Below, in pieces: positions 46,833 through 56,330 of a stretch of 64,000 bases of DNA. A program made the translations under genes and the position numbers. The notes below the pieces were generated by a model. That model did no database searches. It was not told where the DNA came from and was given only the letters and a program-made list of their open reading frames with translations. Origin of the DNA: Pseudomonas sp. GD04091 (GTDB taxonomy: Bacteria > Pseudomonadota > Gammaproteobacteria > Pseudomonadales > Pseudomonadaceae). Position 1 is the first letter of the stretch; every line of letters starts with the position of its first letter. Location: assembly GCF_029836165.1 (NCBI RefSeq), contig NZ_JAOEBG010000006.1, positions 62,001 to 126,000 on the forward strand, given 5' to 3'.

Positions 46833-47324
46833 ATGGATACCAAGGCCACGCCCCGTGCCGCCGCGCCGCTCGATCGCATCGATGAAGCGATCATCGATGT
46901 GCTGCGCCACCATGGAAGGATCACCTACGAAAAACTCTCCACCCTCGTGCACCTGACGCCCAGGCCCTGTCTGGAACGGGTGCGCAAGCTGGAACGGCGC
47001 GGGGTGATCCGCGGCTACGGGGCGATCATCGACCTGCAGCAAGTCGCCCCGGGGCTGTCGCTGCTGGTACTGGTGGCCTTGTCCAACCAGAGCGGGCGCT
47101 CCGCGCAGAAGGCGTTCGAGGCCACGGTGCGGGCCTGCCCGCAGGTCTACGAGTGCCAGCTGATCAGTGGCCACTTCGACTACAGCCTGCGCATGCGCTG
47201 TCGCGACATGGAGCATTACCGGGTGCTGACCGAGACCTGGATGAACAACGACGAGTTGCACATCGACAAGCTGGTCGCGCATCCGGAACTGGCTGCGGTG
47301 AAGAGCACGGCGCCGCACGCCTGA
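46833..47324 (+). CDS. Lrp/AsnC-family transcriptional regulator
   Basis: A 163-residue feast/famine regulator: an N-terminal winged helix (LDRIDEAIIDVLRHHGRITY, LTPRPCLERVRKLERRGVIRGY) and a C-terminal RAM ligand domain ending with HIDKLVAHPELAAVK. It lies 13 bp after the ATPase gene and is probably transcribed with the transporter. A role in controlling the ctlX/ocd/transporter cluster in response to an amino acid such as ornithine or proline is inferred from position. Confidence 0.92.
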   Translation: MDTKATPRAAAPLDRIDEAIIDVLRHHGRITYEKLSTLVHLTPRPCLERVRKLERRGVIRGYGAIIDLQQVAPGLSLLVLVALSNQSGRSAQKAFEATVRACPQVYECQLISGHFDYSLRMRCRDMEHYRVLTETWMNNDELHIDKLVAHPELAAVKSTAPHA

Positions 47325-47389
47325 GCCCTCCTGGCGGCGGCCGGGTGGCATTTATGTAGCCCGGCCGCACGCCCTGCGACCATTAGCCT

Positions 47390-47414
47390 CGCTGCTCCTT
47401 TTCACAGAGCAGCG
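47390..47414 (+). promoter_or_regulatory. Hairpin over the translation start region of the NEL protein
   Basis: CGCTGCT, 11-nt loop, AGCAGCG, ending 3 bases before the ATG at 47418. No clear Shine-Dalgarno is visible, so the stem may restrict translation. Functional relevance is not shown. Confidence 0.35.
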
Positions 47415-47417
47415 ACG

Positions 47418-50400
47418 ATGACCACCCTTCCTCTTTCCCCGCACCTGGCGTTCGTCCAGCAACGCCTGCCCAGCTGGCTGGCGCGCACGACAAGCGCCCA
47501 GCGCGATACCCTCAAGCGCCACATCCTGCGCAGCCATGCCGCCGCACGCCGGGTGGCCGAGGCACTGGCGCCGGTACAGGATATCGACAGCTACTGTCGC
47601 CCCCTGCTCGAAGCGGCCCTGCGCCATTGGTATCCGGATGCGACGCTGCCCGACGTCGACCAGGGCCGGGTACGCCTGGCACGCCAGGATCACTCCTGGC
47701 TGGAGGCGGCGTTGCAGAACTTCGCGGCCAACGCCAGGCCCACCCTCTTCGACCGCGCCAACAGTCGCACGGCCTGCGCCCTCGACATCCACACCTTCGT
47801 CAGTGGCGTGCGCAACCTCGACCTGGGCCAGCGCTACCGCTATCACCTGGCCGACCATATCGACAACGACGCCTTCCGCGAACGGTTGCGCCAGCAGGAC
47901 CGCGCCGCCTTTGCCGCCACGCTGTGCATGGCCAGCCTGCAGGGCCATGTCGACCACCAGGGGCAGGCCATCGGCGAGACCGTGATCGGCGGCCTGGCCG
48001 ACGCGGCCAGGCGCGTGCTGCATTGCAGCTTTCTCAGCGTGTTCGACCTGCCACTGAACGGCCCGATGCTGATCCACCTGGATGCCGTATCCCGGGTCGG
48101 CAGCTGCCTGCTGTACCTGCCGGGGCATGCCACTCAGCCAGTGCGCCAGTATCCCAGCGAACAGGCGGCCGCCGCCGCCCTGACCCGGCTGCTCTGGCAG
48201 GAGCAGGAACGGCTGTTCTTCACCCGCTACGTCAATCTCGCCGAGCAACCTGCCTTCGCCGCCCGCCTGCGCGCGACGCTGTACCCCCGCTACCCCTACG
48301 CCACCCTGCACCCGAGCCCCCCGACGCTGGAAAAGGGCCAGACCTTCAGTTGGATCAAACGGCTGTTCCCCGCGCCCACCGACCTCTGGCAGGAGACCCT
48401 GGACAAGAACGCGCGCCTGCCGGTGACCACCACGCCGTGGAAGAAGGATGCCTTCGCCGAGCGCGCCCGCACCCATGTCGAGCGCCGGCTGCAGGACGCG
48501 GCGACCCTGGCGGTGCCCGTCGCGCAGCGTGACGCCATCGCCCGGCTGGGCTGTATCGAGCGCTGGCTGGGCATCGGCCTGACGCTGCTGAATGTCGCCG
48601 GGCTGTTCGTGCCCGGCCTGGGCGAGCTGATGATGGTGGTCGGTGGCGGGCAACTGGTGGACGAGTTCGTCGATGGCGTGCACAGCGCCAACGAAGGCGA
48701 TGCCGATGCCGCCATTCGCCAGCTGTTCGATGTCGTCGGCAATCTCGCGCTGTTCGCCGCGCTGGGCAGCGCCGCGCACCTCGGCGAAACCCAGGGCCCC
48801 CTGCAGCAGTGGCACCCGGTCGGCGCGCCGGGCAAGGAGCGCCTGTGGCCCGGCGAGCTAGCCCCCTTCTCCCGAGAGCGACCTTGGCCCCGGACCCAGG
48901 CACCGGGCGCCGACGGCCTGTACCGATGGCAGGGCCAGCCCTGGCTCGAACGCGGGGGCCAGGCGCTGCCGCTGGAACGCAGCGCCGACGGCATCTTGCG
49001 CCTGGCCCCGGCCCGTGGCCTGAATCACCAGCCCAGGCTGACGGGTAACGGTGAAGGCACCTGGCTGCTCGAACATGATCGTCCCCTGGCCTGGGACCAG
49101 CCTCGCCTGCTCGAGCACCTGGGCCCTGCGACCGCAGGCCTTGACCCACTTCAACTCGAACACGCCTTGCGCTGCAGCGGCTACGATGCCGCCGTGCTGC
49201 GCCTGGTGCTGCACGATCACCGCCCCCTGCCCGCCCTGCTGGTCGACAGCCTGGAGGCGCTCGGCGCTCGCCCGCTGACACCACCAGCCGAGCCGGGGGA
49301 AGGGGCGGCGCTGGCACGTGGCTTTCCTTCGCTCAGCCCCCGGGCCCGTGCGGAAATCCTGGCCCAGGCCGGACCGGCCGACATTGCCCGCCTGCGCAAG
49401 ACCGCTCGACTGCCCCTGCCCATGGCCGAAACCGCACGCCTGTACCTGCGCGAAAGCCGGATCAGCAAGGCGCTGGCACGCTTTCGGCAATCCTCCGGCG
49501 CCACCACCGACCGTGATGCCCTGGCGCTGGGCGCATTGCAGCGCCTGCATGGCTGGCCCGGCCAGGTGCGCATCGAACTGCGCGATTCGCGCCTCGCCGG
49601 CCGCCTGCTCGGCGCAGCCGGCGAACCGGGCCTGCCCACCAAGACCCTGGTCCGCGCGGCCGAGGGTTATCAACCCTATGACGAGAACGGTAATACGCTG
49701 GCCAATTCCAGCGATCTCTTCGATGCGCTGCTGCGGGCGCTGCCGGATCGCGAGCGCAAGGCCCTGGGCCTGCGTATCGGTGATGATGCCCCGGTGCTGC
49801 GCGACAGGTTGTTCGAGCAGGCCGCCGGCGATCGGCGTCAGGCCGCCCGCGATCTGGGCATGGCGCCAGTGCGCCCGATGTATCGCCTGCCGTCTCGCCT
49901 GCCGGGTGATCGCCGGATCGGCTATCGCCTGAGCGGTGCCGCCCACGGTTGGCTGACCGAGGACCAGCTGTTCGACCAGCTGTACCCGGCCACGCCTGCC
50001 GGCGACCGGGAAATGCTGCGCCAGCGCCTGCGCCACCAGGCCGGTACCCGTCCGGGCGCGTTCGGGCGTCTGCTCATGCGCCTGCGCGAAGAGTACCTGC
50101 AGCTGGACTTCGCCCTGCAGCAATGGGTCGATGCCCCCGAAGGGAGCCCTGGCCAGCGCAGCCCGGCCCGCGAAGCGCTGGCCCAGCGCATTCGCAGCGC
50201 CTGGCGGCGCGAGCCCGACGATGCGCCCGCCAGCAGCATCGACCATGTGCCCCTGCTGCTGGAAGCACACCAGGCCGGTGATCTGCCCAGGCTGCCGGTG
50301 AAGCTGCCGCATGTGCGGCAACTGACGGTCAACGGCCTGACCGACCCCCACGCCACCGGGCTTGGCGAGCTGCTGGCGGCGTTTCCCGGCGTGCGCAACC

Positions 50401-52259
50401 TGGACATCGCCGGCAACGCCCTCAATCGCCTGCCATCGGCGCTGGGGCAACTGAGCGAGCTGGTTTCCCTGGACCTTGCGGAAAACAACATCGACCTGCT
50501 CGCCGAAGGCAGCCTTGCCCTCTTCGACCAACTGCCCCACCTGCAACACCTCAACCTGACCGAGGCGCTCCAGCAATTGCCGGTCGCCGCGCTGGAGCGG
50601 ATGGCGAACCTGCCGTCGCTGAAGTGGTTCCAGGCCGACCTGAACGAACTGGCGCTGACCGCCGAGCACTTCCAGGCGCTGCAACGCTGGCCAGCCCTGC
50701 GCGGGCTGAGCCTGGGGCGCAACGCGATCGTCCTGGAGCCGGCCAGCCGCGCGGCGCTGGCCGGCCTGAACACACTGGAGCTGCTGAGCCTGTACGACAA
50801 CCCACTGTCGCTGGCGCCCGACCTGACCGGCTGGAGCAGCCTGCAGCGCCTGGACCTGGAAAACTGCGGCATCAGCCTCTGGCCCGAAGGCTTGCTCGGC
50901 CTGATGGACCAGCAGCCACTGGTGCTGCGCCAGCTGGACCTGAGCGGCAATGCCTTGCGTGACGCTCCCGCCCTGGAGCAGCTGGCATACGCCCGGGCGA
51001 TCCGCGAGCAGCAGCCCGACTTCATCTACTCGTTCGACAACAACCCGTTCAACCCGTCCGCGCGGGCCAACCTGACGGATGCCGGCTTCCAGCTGCACGT
51101 CTCGTCGCCCACCTCCGGCGACTGGTCCGTGCCCTGGCCGGCAGACTTCCTGGAGCAACTGGCCCAGTCCGCGCGGGACCCACAATGGCGACCACTGCAC
51201 GACCTGTTCTATCGCCTGGCGGGCAGCGCCGACTATCAACGTCACCCCGACGCCATGCTCCAGCGCATGCGCCATGTGCTGCGCGCGCTGGTGGTCGACG
51301 AGGAAGGCGAAAGCGCGACCGGTTGGGGGCGGGCCCAGTTGCAACGCCAGGTCAACGACCTGCTGGAGGACGCTGGCCAGCACTGCGTGGACCAGGCCAG
51401 CCTGCTGTTCCAGCAGATCGAGACCGATGTGCAGATCTGGCAGGGCGTGAACCGGGCCGGCCCGGCCATGGCCGATCAGGAAGTCGCGGTGAGCGTCATG
51501 GGCTGCCTTTACCGACAGGGCCTGCTCGATACCCAGGTCGGCGAACTGTACAACGCCCGGGTCAGGCGCCGCGGCGCCCTGGCCGCGGCGAACAGCGATG
51601 CCGAGCGTGCAGCCGCGCCGGCCCGCGCCGCCGATGACGACATCAGCGACAGCGCGCTGAGCGAGCCGGACTACCTGCTCGACGAAGTGGAGATGGCCCT
51701 GTACGCGCGCCTGCACCTGCAGACGCAACTGCACCTGCCACCGCAGCCTGCCGAAATCCGCTTCGCCTACCTGGCCCGGCTCAGCGACGCGACGCTGCAG
51801 CGCCTGGCCGAGCGGGTCAACGCAGGTTTCGACGCACGCAGCCTGGGCAACTGGGCACGCGACCAGACATTCTGGCAAGCCTGGCTGCGGCGCCTGACAC
51901 CCGAGCCGTTCGCATCGCTTGCGCAGGCCTGGGAGGGCGCGTCGGAATACTTCGATGCCTTGTCCAGCGCGGGCGGCCTGGAAGGCGACTACACCGGACC
52001 ACCGGTACCGGAAGCGTTCGTCGAGGCACTGGAGGGTGAAATCGCCGACGTGCCTGGATTGGCCTGGCGCCGCAATGGCAAGCTGCAGCGCCTCGACCTC
52101 GGCGCCGCGCGCTTCGCCGCTTGCCAGCCCAGCGTGCTCGAGCGTGTCGGCGCGGTACTGCTGCACGCCAGGCAGACCGCCGAGGCAACGCTGGCGCACG
52201 CACAGACGGACCTGCTGATCGGCACGCACCTGCAACCGCCGGCGGCCCAAGCACAATAG
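47418..52259 (+). CDS. Giant LRR protein with NEL-type E3 ubiquitin-ligase domain (effector-like)
   Basis: A 1613-residue protein. Residues 1 to about 950 form a large N-terminal region of the Pseudomonas dermonecrotic-toxin/DUF6543 type, with a hydrophobic stretch near 381-412 (GIGLTLLNVAGLFVPGLGEL). A leucine-rich repeat block follows at about 960-1215, with LxxLxLxxNxL units such as VRNLDIAGNALNRLP, LSLYDNPLSLAP and LRQLDLSGNALRDAP. The C-terminus (about 1230-1590) reads as an IpaH/SspH-class NEL domain, and the expected Cys-x-Asp motif is at Cys1323 (GQHCVDQ). In pathogens such ligases are injected by type III secretion into host cells. Here no secretion gene or chaperone is adjacent. It is tail-to-tail with the PAS-GGDEF-EAL gene, 6 bp apart. 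Confidence 0.82.
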   Translation: MTTLPLSPHLAFVQQRLPSWLARTTSAQRDTLKRHILRSHAAARRVAEALAPVQDIDSYCRPLLEAALRHWYPDATLPDVDQGRVRLARQDHSWLEAALQNFAANARPTLFDRANSRTACALDIHTFVSGVRNLDLGQRYRYHLADHIDNDAFRERLRQQDRAAFAATLCMASLQGHVDHQGQAIGETVIGGLADAARRVLHCSFLSVFDLPLNGPMLIHLDAVSRVGSCLLYLPGHATQPVRQYPSEQAAAAALTRLLWQEQERLFFTRYVNLAEQPAFAARLRATLYPRYPYATLHPSPPTLEKGQTFSWIKRLFPAPTDLWQETLDKNARLPVTTTPWKKDAFAERARTHVERRLQDAATLAVPVAQRDAIARLGCIERWLGIGLTLLNVAGLFVPGLGELMMVVGGGQLVDEFVDGVHSANEGDADAAIRQLFDVVGNLALFAALGSAAHLGETQGPLQQWHPVGAPGKERLWPGELAPFSRERPWPRTQAPGADGLYRWQGQPWLERGGQALPLERSADGILRLAPARGLNHQPRLTGNGEGTWLLEHDRPLAWDQPRLLEHLGPATAGLDPLQLEHALRCSGYDAAVLRLVLHDHRPLPALLVDSLEALGARPLTPPAEPGEGAALARGFPSLSPRARAEILAQAGPADIARLRKTARLPLPMAETARLYLRESRISKALARFRQSSGATTDRDALALGALQRLHGWPGQVRIELRDSRLAGRLLGAAGEPGLPTKTLVRAAEGYQPYDENGNTLANSSDLFDALLRALPDRERKALGLRIGDDAPVLRDRLFEQAAGDRRQAARDLGMAPVRPMYRLPSRLPGDRRIGYRLSGAAHGWLTEDQLFDQLYPATPAGDREMLRQRLRHQAGTRPGAFGRLLMRLREEYLQLDFALQQWVDAPEGSPGQRSPAREALAQRIRSAWRREPDDAPASSIDHVPLLLEAHQAGDLPRLPVKLPHVRQLTVNGLTDPHATGLGELLAAFPGVRNLDIAGNALNRLPSALGQLSELVSLDLAENNIDLLAEGSLALFDQLPHLQHLNLTEALQQLPVAALERMANLPSLKWFQADLNELALTAEHFQALQRWPALRGLSLGRNAIVLEPASRAALAGLNTLELLSLYDNPLSLAPDLTGWSSLQRLDLENCGISLWPEGLLGLMDQQPLVLRQLDLSGNALRDAPALEQLAYARAIREQQPDFIYSFDNNPFNPSARANLTDAGFQLHVSSPTSGDWSVPWPADFLEQLAQSARDPQWRPLHDLFYRLAGSADYQRHPDAMLQRMRHVLRALVVDEEGESATGWGRAQLQRQVNDLLEDAGQHCVDQASLLFQQIETDVQIWQGVNRAGPAMADQEVAVSVMGCLYRQGLLDTQVGELYNARVRRRGALAAANSDAERAAAPARAADDDISDSALSEPDYLLDEVEMALYARLHLQTQLHLPPQPAEIRFAYLARLSDATLQRLAERVNAGFDARSLGNWARDQTFWQAWLRRLTPEPFASLAQAWEGASEYFDALSSAGGLEGDYTGPPVPEAFVEALEGEIADVPGLAWRRNGKLQRLDLGAARFAACQPSVLERVGAVLLHARQTAEATLAHAQTDLLIGTHLQPPAAQAQ

Positions 52260-52265
52260 CTTCGC

Positions 52266-53954
52266 CTACCGCACTCGCCACTCGGGTGGCTGGGCATAGC
52301 CCGCCACCCATCCGGCCACTTCGCTGGCCGGCATCGGCCGCGCGATCCCATAGCCCTGGGCCAGTTCGCAACCCAGCCCCATCAGCACCCGCCCATGCTC
52401 GATGGTCTCCACGCCCTCGGCCACCACTTCCCGCCCGAACGCACGCGCAAGGCCGATCACCGCGCCGGTCAGGGCCAGGTCGTCATGGTCATGGAGGATG
52501 TCGCGCACGAAGGATTTGTCGACCTTGATGGTCTGCGCCGGCAGGCGCTTGAGGTAGCTCAACGAGGAGTAGCCGGTGCCGAAGTCGTCCAGCGAGAAGC
52601 GCACGCCGAGTGCGCGGCAGGCATCGAGGCAGTGTCCGACGCGAGCCAGGTTGTCGATGGCGACCGACTCGACGATCTCCAGGTCCAGCCGGGCCGGCTC
52701 GACCCCCGGGTATTGCCCGAGCAACTGTGCCAGACGCTCGGCAAAGTCGCCCCGCTGCAACTGGCGCGCGGCGATGTTCACGCTCAGCGACCAGTCCCGC
52801 CCCGACAGCCGCCATTGCTGCAGCTGGCTCAGGGCCTGGTCGATGACCCATTCGCCCAGCTCGACGATCAGGTCGGTCTGTTCGACCAGGGGCAGGAATT
52901 CTCCGGGCGGTACCGGCCCTTTCGACGGGTGCATCCAGCGCAGCAACGCTTCGAAACCGATCACCTGGCCACTGCGCATGTTCACCTTGGGCTGGTAGTG
53001 CAGGCACAGCTCGTCCTGGCGCAGCGCCTGGCGCACGCGAGCCACCGTCTGGTGGGTGGCCTTGAGCTCCAGCTCCTGGGACACGTCGAACAGGTGGTAA
53101 CGGTTGCGTCCGCGCTGCTTGGCCACGTACATCGCCTGATCGGCGTGACGCACCAGGGTGTCGGCATCCTCGTCGTCCTGCGGAAACAGGGTCACGCCAA
53201 TGCTGGCGCTGAGCGCCAACGGATGCTCGCGGATCACATAGGGCGCCGCCAGGCCCTGCAGGATCCGCTGCAGCGCCGCGTGCAACTGCTGTGGGCCTTC
53301 GATGTGGCGCAGGATCAGCACGAACTCGTCGCCCGACAATCGCGCCACCGCGTCGCCGCCGCGCAGGATGCCCTGCAGGCGCTGGGCCACCTCCACCAGC
53401 AGCAGGTCGCCGGTGGCATGGCCATAGCCGTCGTTGACCGCCTTGAAGCCGTCCAGGTCGAGCATGCACACCGCCAGCGGGATGCGTTCGCGACGGGAGA
53501 ACGCCAGGGCCTGGTTGAGCAGGTCGGAGAGGTAGGCGCGGTTGGGCAGGCCGGTCAGCACGTCGTGCCCCACGCGCCACTGCAAGGTGTGCAGCAACTG
53601 GCGCTTCTCGGTGACGTCGAAGCGGATCGACACGTACTTGCGCACCCTGCCGGTGTGCGGGTCGATCAGCGGCACCATGGTGCTGTCCACCCAGTACAGC
53701 GAACCATCCTTGGCGCGGTTGCAGATCTCGCCCTTCCACACCCGGCCCGCCGTCAGGGCGCGCCACATCTCGAGGAAGAACGTCGGCTCGTGCAACCCGG
53801 AATTGAGGATGCGGTGGTTGGCCCCGAGCAGTTCCTCCCGGCTGTAGCCGGAGATGCTGCAGAACTGCTGGTTGACGTAGGTGATGCGACCGCGCAGGTC
53901 GGTTTCGGAAAAGATCGCGGCCGCGTCGACGGCCGCGCGGTAGTTGTCGTCCAT
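52266..53954 (-). CDS. PAS-GGDEF-EAL cyclic-di-GMP protein (PP2258-like)
   Basis: A 562-residue protein: PAS with PAC (about 10-118), GGDEF (about 125-290) and EAL (about 310-555). The diguanylate cyclase signature reads ARLSGDEFVLIL, so the first glycine is serine (SGDEF), which may still be active. The EAL domain has all key motifs: FEALLRW, NIAARQL, IVESVAI, DDFGTGYSSLSYL, KVDKSFV, AEGVET and QGYGIARP, which predicts phosphodiesterase activity. Its gene starts 12 bp after the aer stop, so they are one operon. In P. putida KT2440 the equivalent protein next to Aer2 affects motility (from memory). Confidence 0.92.
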   Translation of the reverse strand: MDDNYRAAVDAAAIFSETDLRGRITYVNQQFCSISGYSREELLGANHRILNSGLHEPTFFLEMWRALTAGRVWKGEICNRAKDGSLYWVDSTMVPLIDPHTGRVRKYVSIRFDVTEKRQLLHTLQWRVGHDVLTGLPNRAYLSDLLNQALAFSRRERIPLAVCMLDLDGFKAVNDGYGHATGDLLLVEVAQRLQGILRGGDAVARLSGDEFVLILRHIEGPQQLHAALQRILQGLAAPYVIREHPLALSASIGVTLFPQDDEDADTLVRHADQAMYVAKQRGRNRYHLFDVSQELELKATHQTVARVRQALRQDELCLHYQPKVNMRSGQVIGFEALLRWMHPSKGPVPPGEFLPLVEQTDLIVELGEWVIDQALSQLQQWRLSGRDWSLSVNIAARQLQRGDFAERLAQLLGQYPGVEPARLDLEIVESVAIDNLARVGHCLDACRALGVRFSLDDFGTGYSSLSYLKRLPAQTIKVDKSFVRDILHDHDDLALTGAVIGLARAFGREVVAEGVETIEHGRVLMGLGCELAQGYGIARPMPASEVAGWVAGYAQPPEWRVR

Positions 53955-53966
53955 AAACTTCGCAAC

Positions 53967-55532
53967 CTAGCGGTTGAAGCGCTCCACCAGGGCGCGCAAG
54001 CCGGCGCACACCTGCTCAAGTTCCGCCCCGCGCACCGCGGCGGCATTGGCACGGCGGGCGCTCTGCTGGACCGTGCCGGCCACCCCGTTGATCTGCCGCG
54101 AGACATCCTCGGCCACGCTGGACTGCTCCTGCGAGGCCGCGGCCATCTGCTGGCTCATGTCGCTGATGCGTTGCACCGCGTGGCGGATGCCTTGCAGGGC
54201 CTCTTGGGTCAGGGCGACCTGGTCGACCCCTTCCTGCGCGCCTTCGATGCCCAGGCTGGCGATGCTCACCGCCTGCTCGGCGCCACCGCGCAGGCTGTCG
54301 ATGATCGACTGGATGTGCAGCGTGGACTGTCGGGTCTTGTCGGCCAGGGCGCGCACTTCGTCGGCCACCACCGCGAAGCCGCGGCCCTGCTCGCCGGCCC
54401 GGGCCGCCTCGATGGCGGCGTTGAGCGCCAGCAGGTTGGTCTGTTCGGCGATGGCGCGGATCATCCCGGCCGCCTCGGCGATGGCACCGGTCTGACCGGC
54501 CAGGTCGTTGACCGCCTGGTTGATCTGCCCGACCGTGCCGGCCAGGCCCTGGATCGCCGATCCCGTGGCGTCGGCCACCTGGCTGCCCTGTTCGGCCAGC
54601 AGGTGGGCGGTGTGCGCCTGCTCCGCGGTCAGTTGCACATGCCCGGCGACCTCGCCGATGGATGCGGCCATCTCGGTCATGGCGGTGGCGGTCAGATCGG
54701 TTTCGGCGCGTTGCTCGAGCAAGGCCGACTCGGTACTGCGCGACAGCCGCCCGGCGTCCTGGGCGGCATCGGCCATCTGCGCGGCGAGGTCGCTGAGGCG
54801 GGTGAGCGCGGTCTTCAGGCGTGCCTCTTCGCTGATCAGGATCAGCTCCAGCTGCCCGGCGGCGCCGGGCAGGTCACTGTAGGTCAGCGCCGCCACCGGG
54901 TCGCTGAAGGTGTTGTCGGCCACTTGGACGATGCGCCGCAGGTGGCGGCCCATGCGGCTTTGCGCCCACAGGCCGACAGCGGCGAACAGCGTCAGGGTCA
55001 GCGCCTGCGCCGGCAGGCCCGGCCACAGCCGGTTGGCGCCGACGGCCAGGCCGCCCGCCAGCAACGGCAGGGCCATGGCCCGCCCGAGCAAGGCCAAGCG
55101 CCGGGCCGGCGTCAGCGCCGCCCGGCCTTCGCGCAGGCGGGCGTACAAGGCCTCGGCACGGGCCACCTGCTCGCGGGTAGGACGCACGCGCACCGACTCA
55201 TAGCCGATCACCTGGCCGTTCTCGAGCATCGGCGTGACGTAGGCGTTGACCCAATAGAAATTGCCGTTCCGGCAGCGGTTCTTGACGATGCCCATCCAGC
55301 TGCGCCCAGCCTTGAGGTACTGCCACATCAGTTCGAACACCGCCTCGGGCATGTCCGGGTGGCGCACCAGGTTGTGCGGGCTGCCAATCAGCTCTTCCTG
55401 GCTGTAGCCGCTGATGGCGGCGAACTCGGCGTTGCAGTAGGTGATCAGGCTGGCCGTGTCGGTCGCCGAAATGAGCCGCTGGTGCTCGGGAAAGCTTTGC
55501 TCGACCGGATTGACCGGCAGGTTCAGACGCAC
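53967..55532 (-). CDS. aer: Aerotaxis/energy-taxis receptor (Aer-like)
   Basis: A 521-residue chemoreceptor without a periplasmic domain. The N-terminal PAS (about 15-115: [49 protein letters not shown]) matches the FAD-binding Aer PAS. A hydrophobic anchor lies at about 150-190 and the signalling domain has [20 protein letters not shown] (about 372-391). The start codon is GTG at 55532, with GGAG 7 nt upstream. The pairing with the GGDEF-EAL gene and a divergent XRE gene corresponds to the Aer2 locus of P. putida as I remember it. Confidence 0.93.
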   Translation of the reverse strand: MRLNLPVNPVEQSFPEHQRLISATDTASLITYCNAEFAAISGYSQEELIGSPHNLVRHPDMPEAVFELMWQYLKAGRSWMGIVKNRCRNGNFYWVNAYVTPMLENGQVIGYESVRVRPTREQVARAEALYARLREGRAALTPARRLALLGRAMALPLLAGGLAVGANRLWPGLPAQALTLTLFAAVGLWAQSRMGRHLRRIVQVADNTFSDPVAALTYSDLPGAAGQLELILISEEARLKTALTRLSDLAAQMADAAQDAGRLSRSTESALLEQRAETDLTATAMTEMAASIGEVAGHVQLTAEQAHTAHLLAEQGSQVADATGSAIQGLAGTVGQINQAVNDLAGQTGAIAEAAGMIRAIAEQTNLLALNAAIEAARAGEQGRGFAVVADEVRALADKTRQSTLHIQSIIDSLRGGAEQAVSIASLGIEGAQEGVDQVALTQEALQGIRHAVQRISDMSQQMAAASQEQSSVAEDVSRQINGVAGTVQQSARRANAAAVRGAELEQVCAGLRALVERFNR

Positions 55533-55763
55533 GATGAGACTCCATTCATACCCGGCCCGACGAGCTGCCTGACAGGGGTCAAGGGCATCGGAACCGTTCG
55601 TCCAGGATCAGCTCCAATGTCCGACAACGCTTGCACACGGGCCGGCGGATGGCCGGATCGCCCTGGACGATTACTTGAATGACTGATCAATCAAAGCGGC
55701 GAATTCTACGAATTCCATCACATTTTGCAAATAAAGGTGATGGATCGTGGCGTTGCGCCATAT

Positions 55764-55775
55764 CGATATATATCG
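55764..55775. promoter_or_regulatory. Palindrome CGATATATATCG in the aer/XRE divergent region
   Basis: Perfect 12-bp dyad, 33 bp before the start of the XRE regulator gene. Such short symmetric sites suit XRE (Cro/C1) dimers. Autoregulation is an inference. Confidence 0.45.
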
Positions 55776-55807
55776 TTAAGTGCTTGATTCTAAATGGGAA
55801 TTGAGCG

Positions 55808-56122
55808 ATGACGAGAACAGGTCTAGGCCCAGCCCTGCGCCGCTACCGCAAACTGGCGGGCCTCACTCAGGCGCAGCTGGGCGAGCAAACCGGCTTCGAC
55901 CCCAAGACCATCAGCCGCTTCGAAACCGGCGCCTATACCCCCAGTGTCGAGACCCTGGTCAGCTTCGCCAGGACGCTGGGGGTCAAACCCAAAGTCTTCT
56001 TCGCCGAGCCCGACGACGAAGAAGAACAGCGCGCCTACCTCTTCGGTGTCATCCACAACGCCCCGCCCAAGGACCTGGGCAAGCTGATCGCTGCCGTCGA
56101 TCAGGTACTTGCCAAGCCGTGA
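55808..56122 (+). CDS. XRE-family helix-turn-helix regulator
   Basis: A 104-residue protein. The helix-turn-helix occupies residues about 8-62 (LRRYRKLAGLTQAQLGEQTG, FDPKTISRFETGAYTPSVET). An acidic linker (EPDDEEEQ) leads to a short helical C-terminus, AYLFGVIHNAPPKDLGKLIA. It is divergent from aer with 275 bp between them. Its target is unknown, though the nearby palindrome and adjacency to aer make the locus itself a candidate. Confidence 0.88.
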   Translation: MTRTGLGPALRRYRKLAGLTQAQLGEQTGFDPKTISRFETGAYTPSVETLVSFARTLGVKPKVFFAEPDDEEEQRAYLFGVIHNAPPKDLGKLIAAVDQVLAKP

Positions 56123-56170
56123 AATCCCCCCGCGCACCACGCTAGAGCAGCTTCGCTGTCACTGCACCAC

Positions 56171-56261
56171 AACTGGTCAGACCGGTCAGGCCAAAAAGCC
56201 TTGCAATGTGGGAAATTTCGGAGTTCCATGACCCGGCAGTGAACAAACCGGTAAGACCACA
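56171..56261. promoter_or_regulatory. Two FadR-like operators upstream of the dctA-type gene
   Basis: AACTGGTCAGACCGGTC (56171-56187) matches the FadR-type layout CTGGTCNGACCNG, and ACCGGTAAGACCACA (56247-56261) is a weaker copy 76 bp on. The transporter gene starts 70 bp after the second site and a FadR-subfamily GntR regulator follows the transporter, which suggests direct control. Confidence 0.55.
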
Positions 56262-56330
56262 ATAATTAAGTCCTGCACTCTTTCGCTCCGTGTGGCTGGG
56301 GGGCAAGGACACCGACCCGAGATCCCTCCC

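Noticed and set aside
48858..52256. Open minus-strand frame of 1132 codons over the NEL gene
   Set aside because: It is a Gln/Gly/His-rich shadow frame with no domain. The plus-strand frame has LRR and NEL motifs.
47418..52259. Recent horizontal transfer of the NEL gene
   Set aside because: Its codon use and GC content look like its neighbours, no tRNA or repeat flanks it directly, and no mobility gene is near, so there is no sequence sign of recent arrival.
52395..55682. Open plus-strand frame of 1095 codons over aer and the GGDEF-EAL gene
   Set aside because: It spans two well supported minus-strand genes and their gap, and shows only mirrored codon composition.
55533..55807. Sigma-28 (FliA) promoter for the aer operon
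   Set aside because: Only a TCAAG and a GCGAT fragment with wrong spacing were seen on the minus strand.
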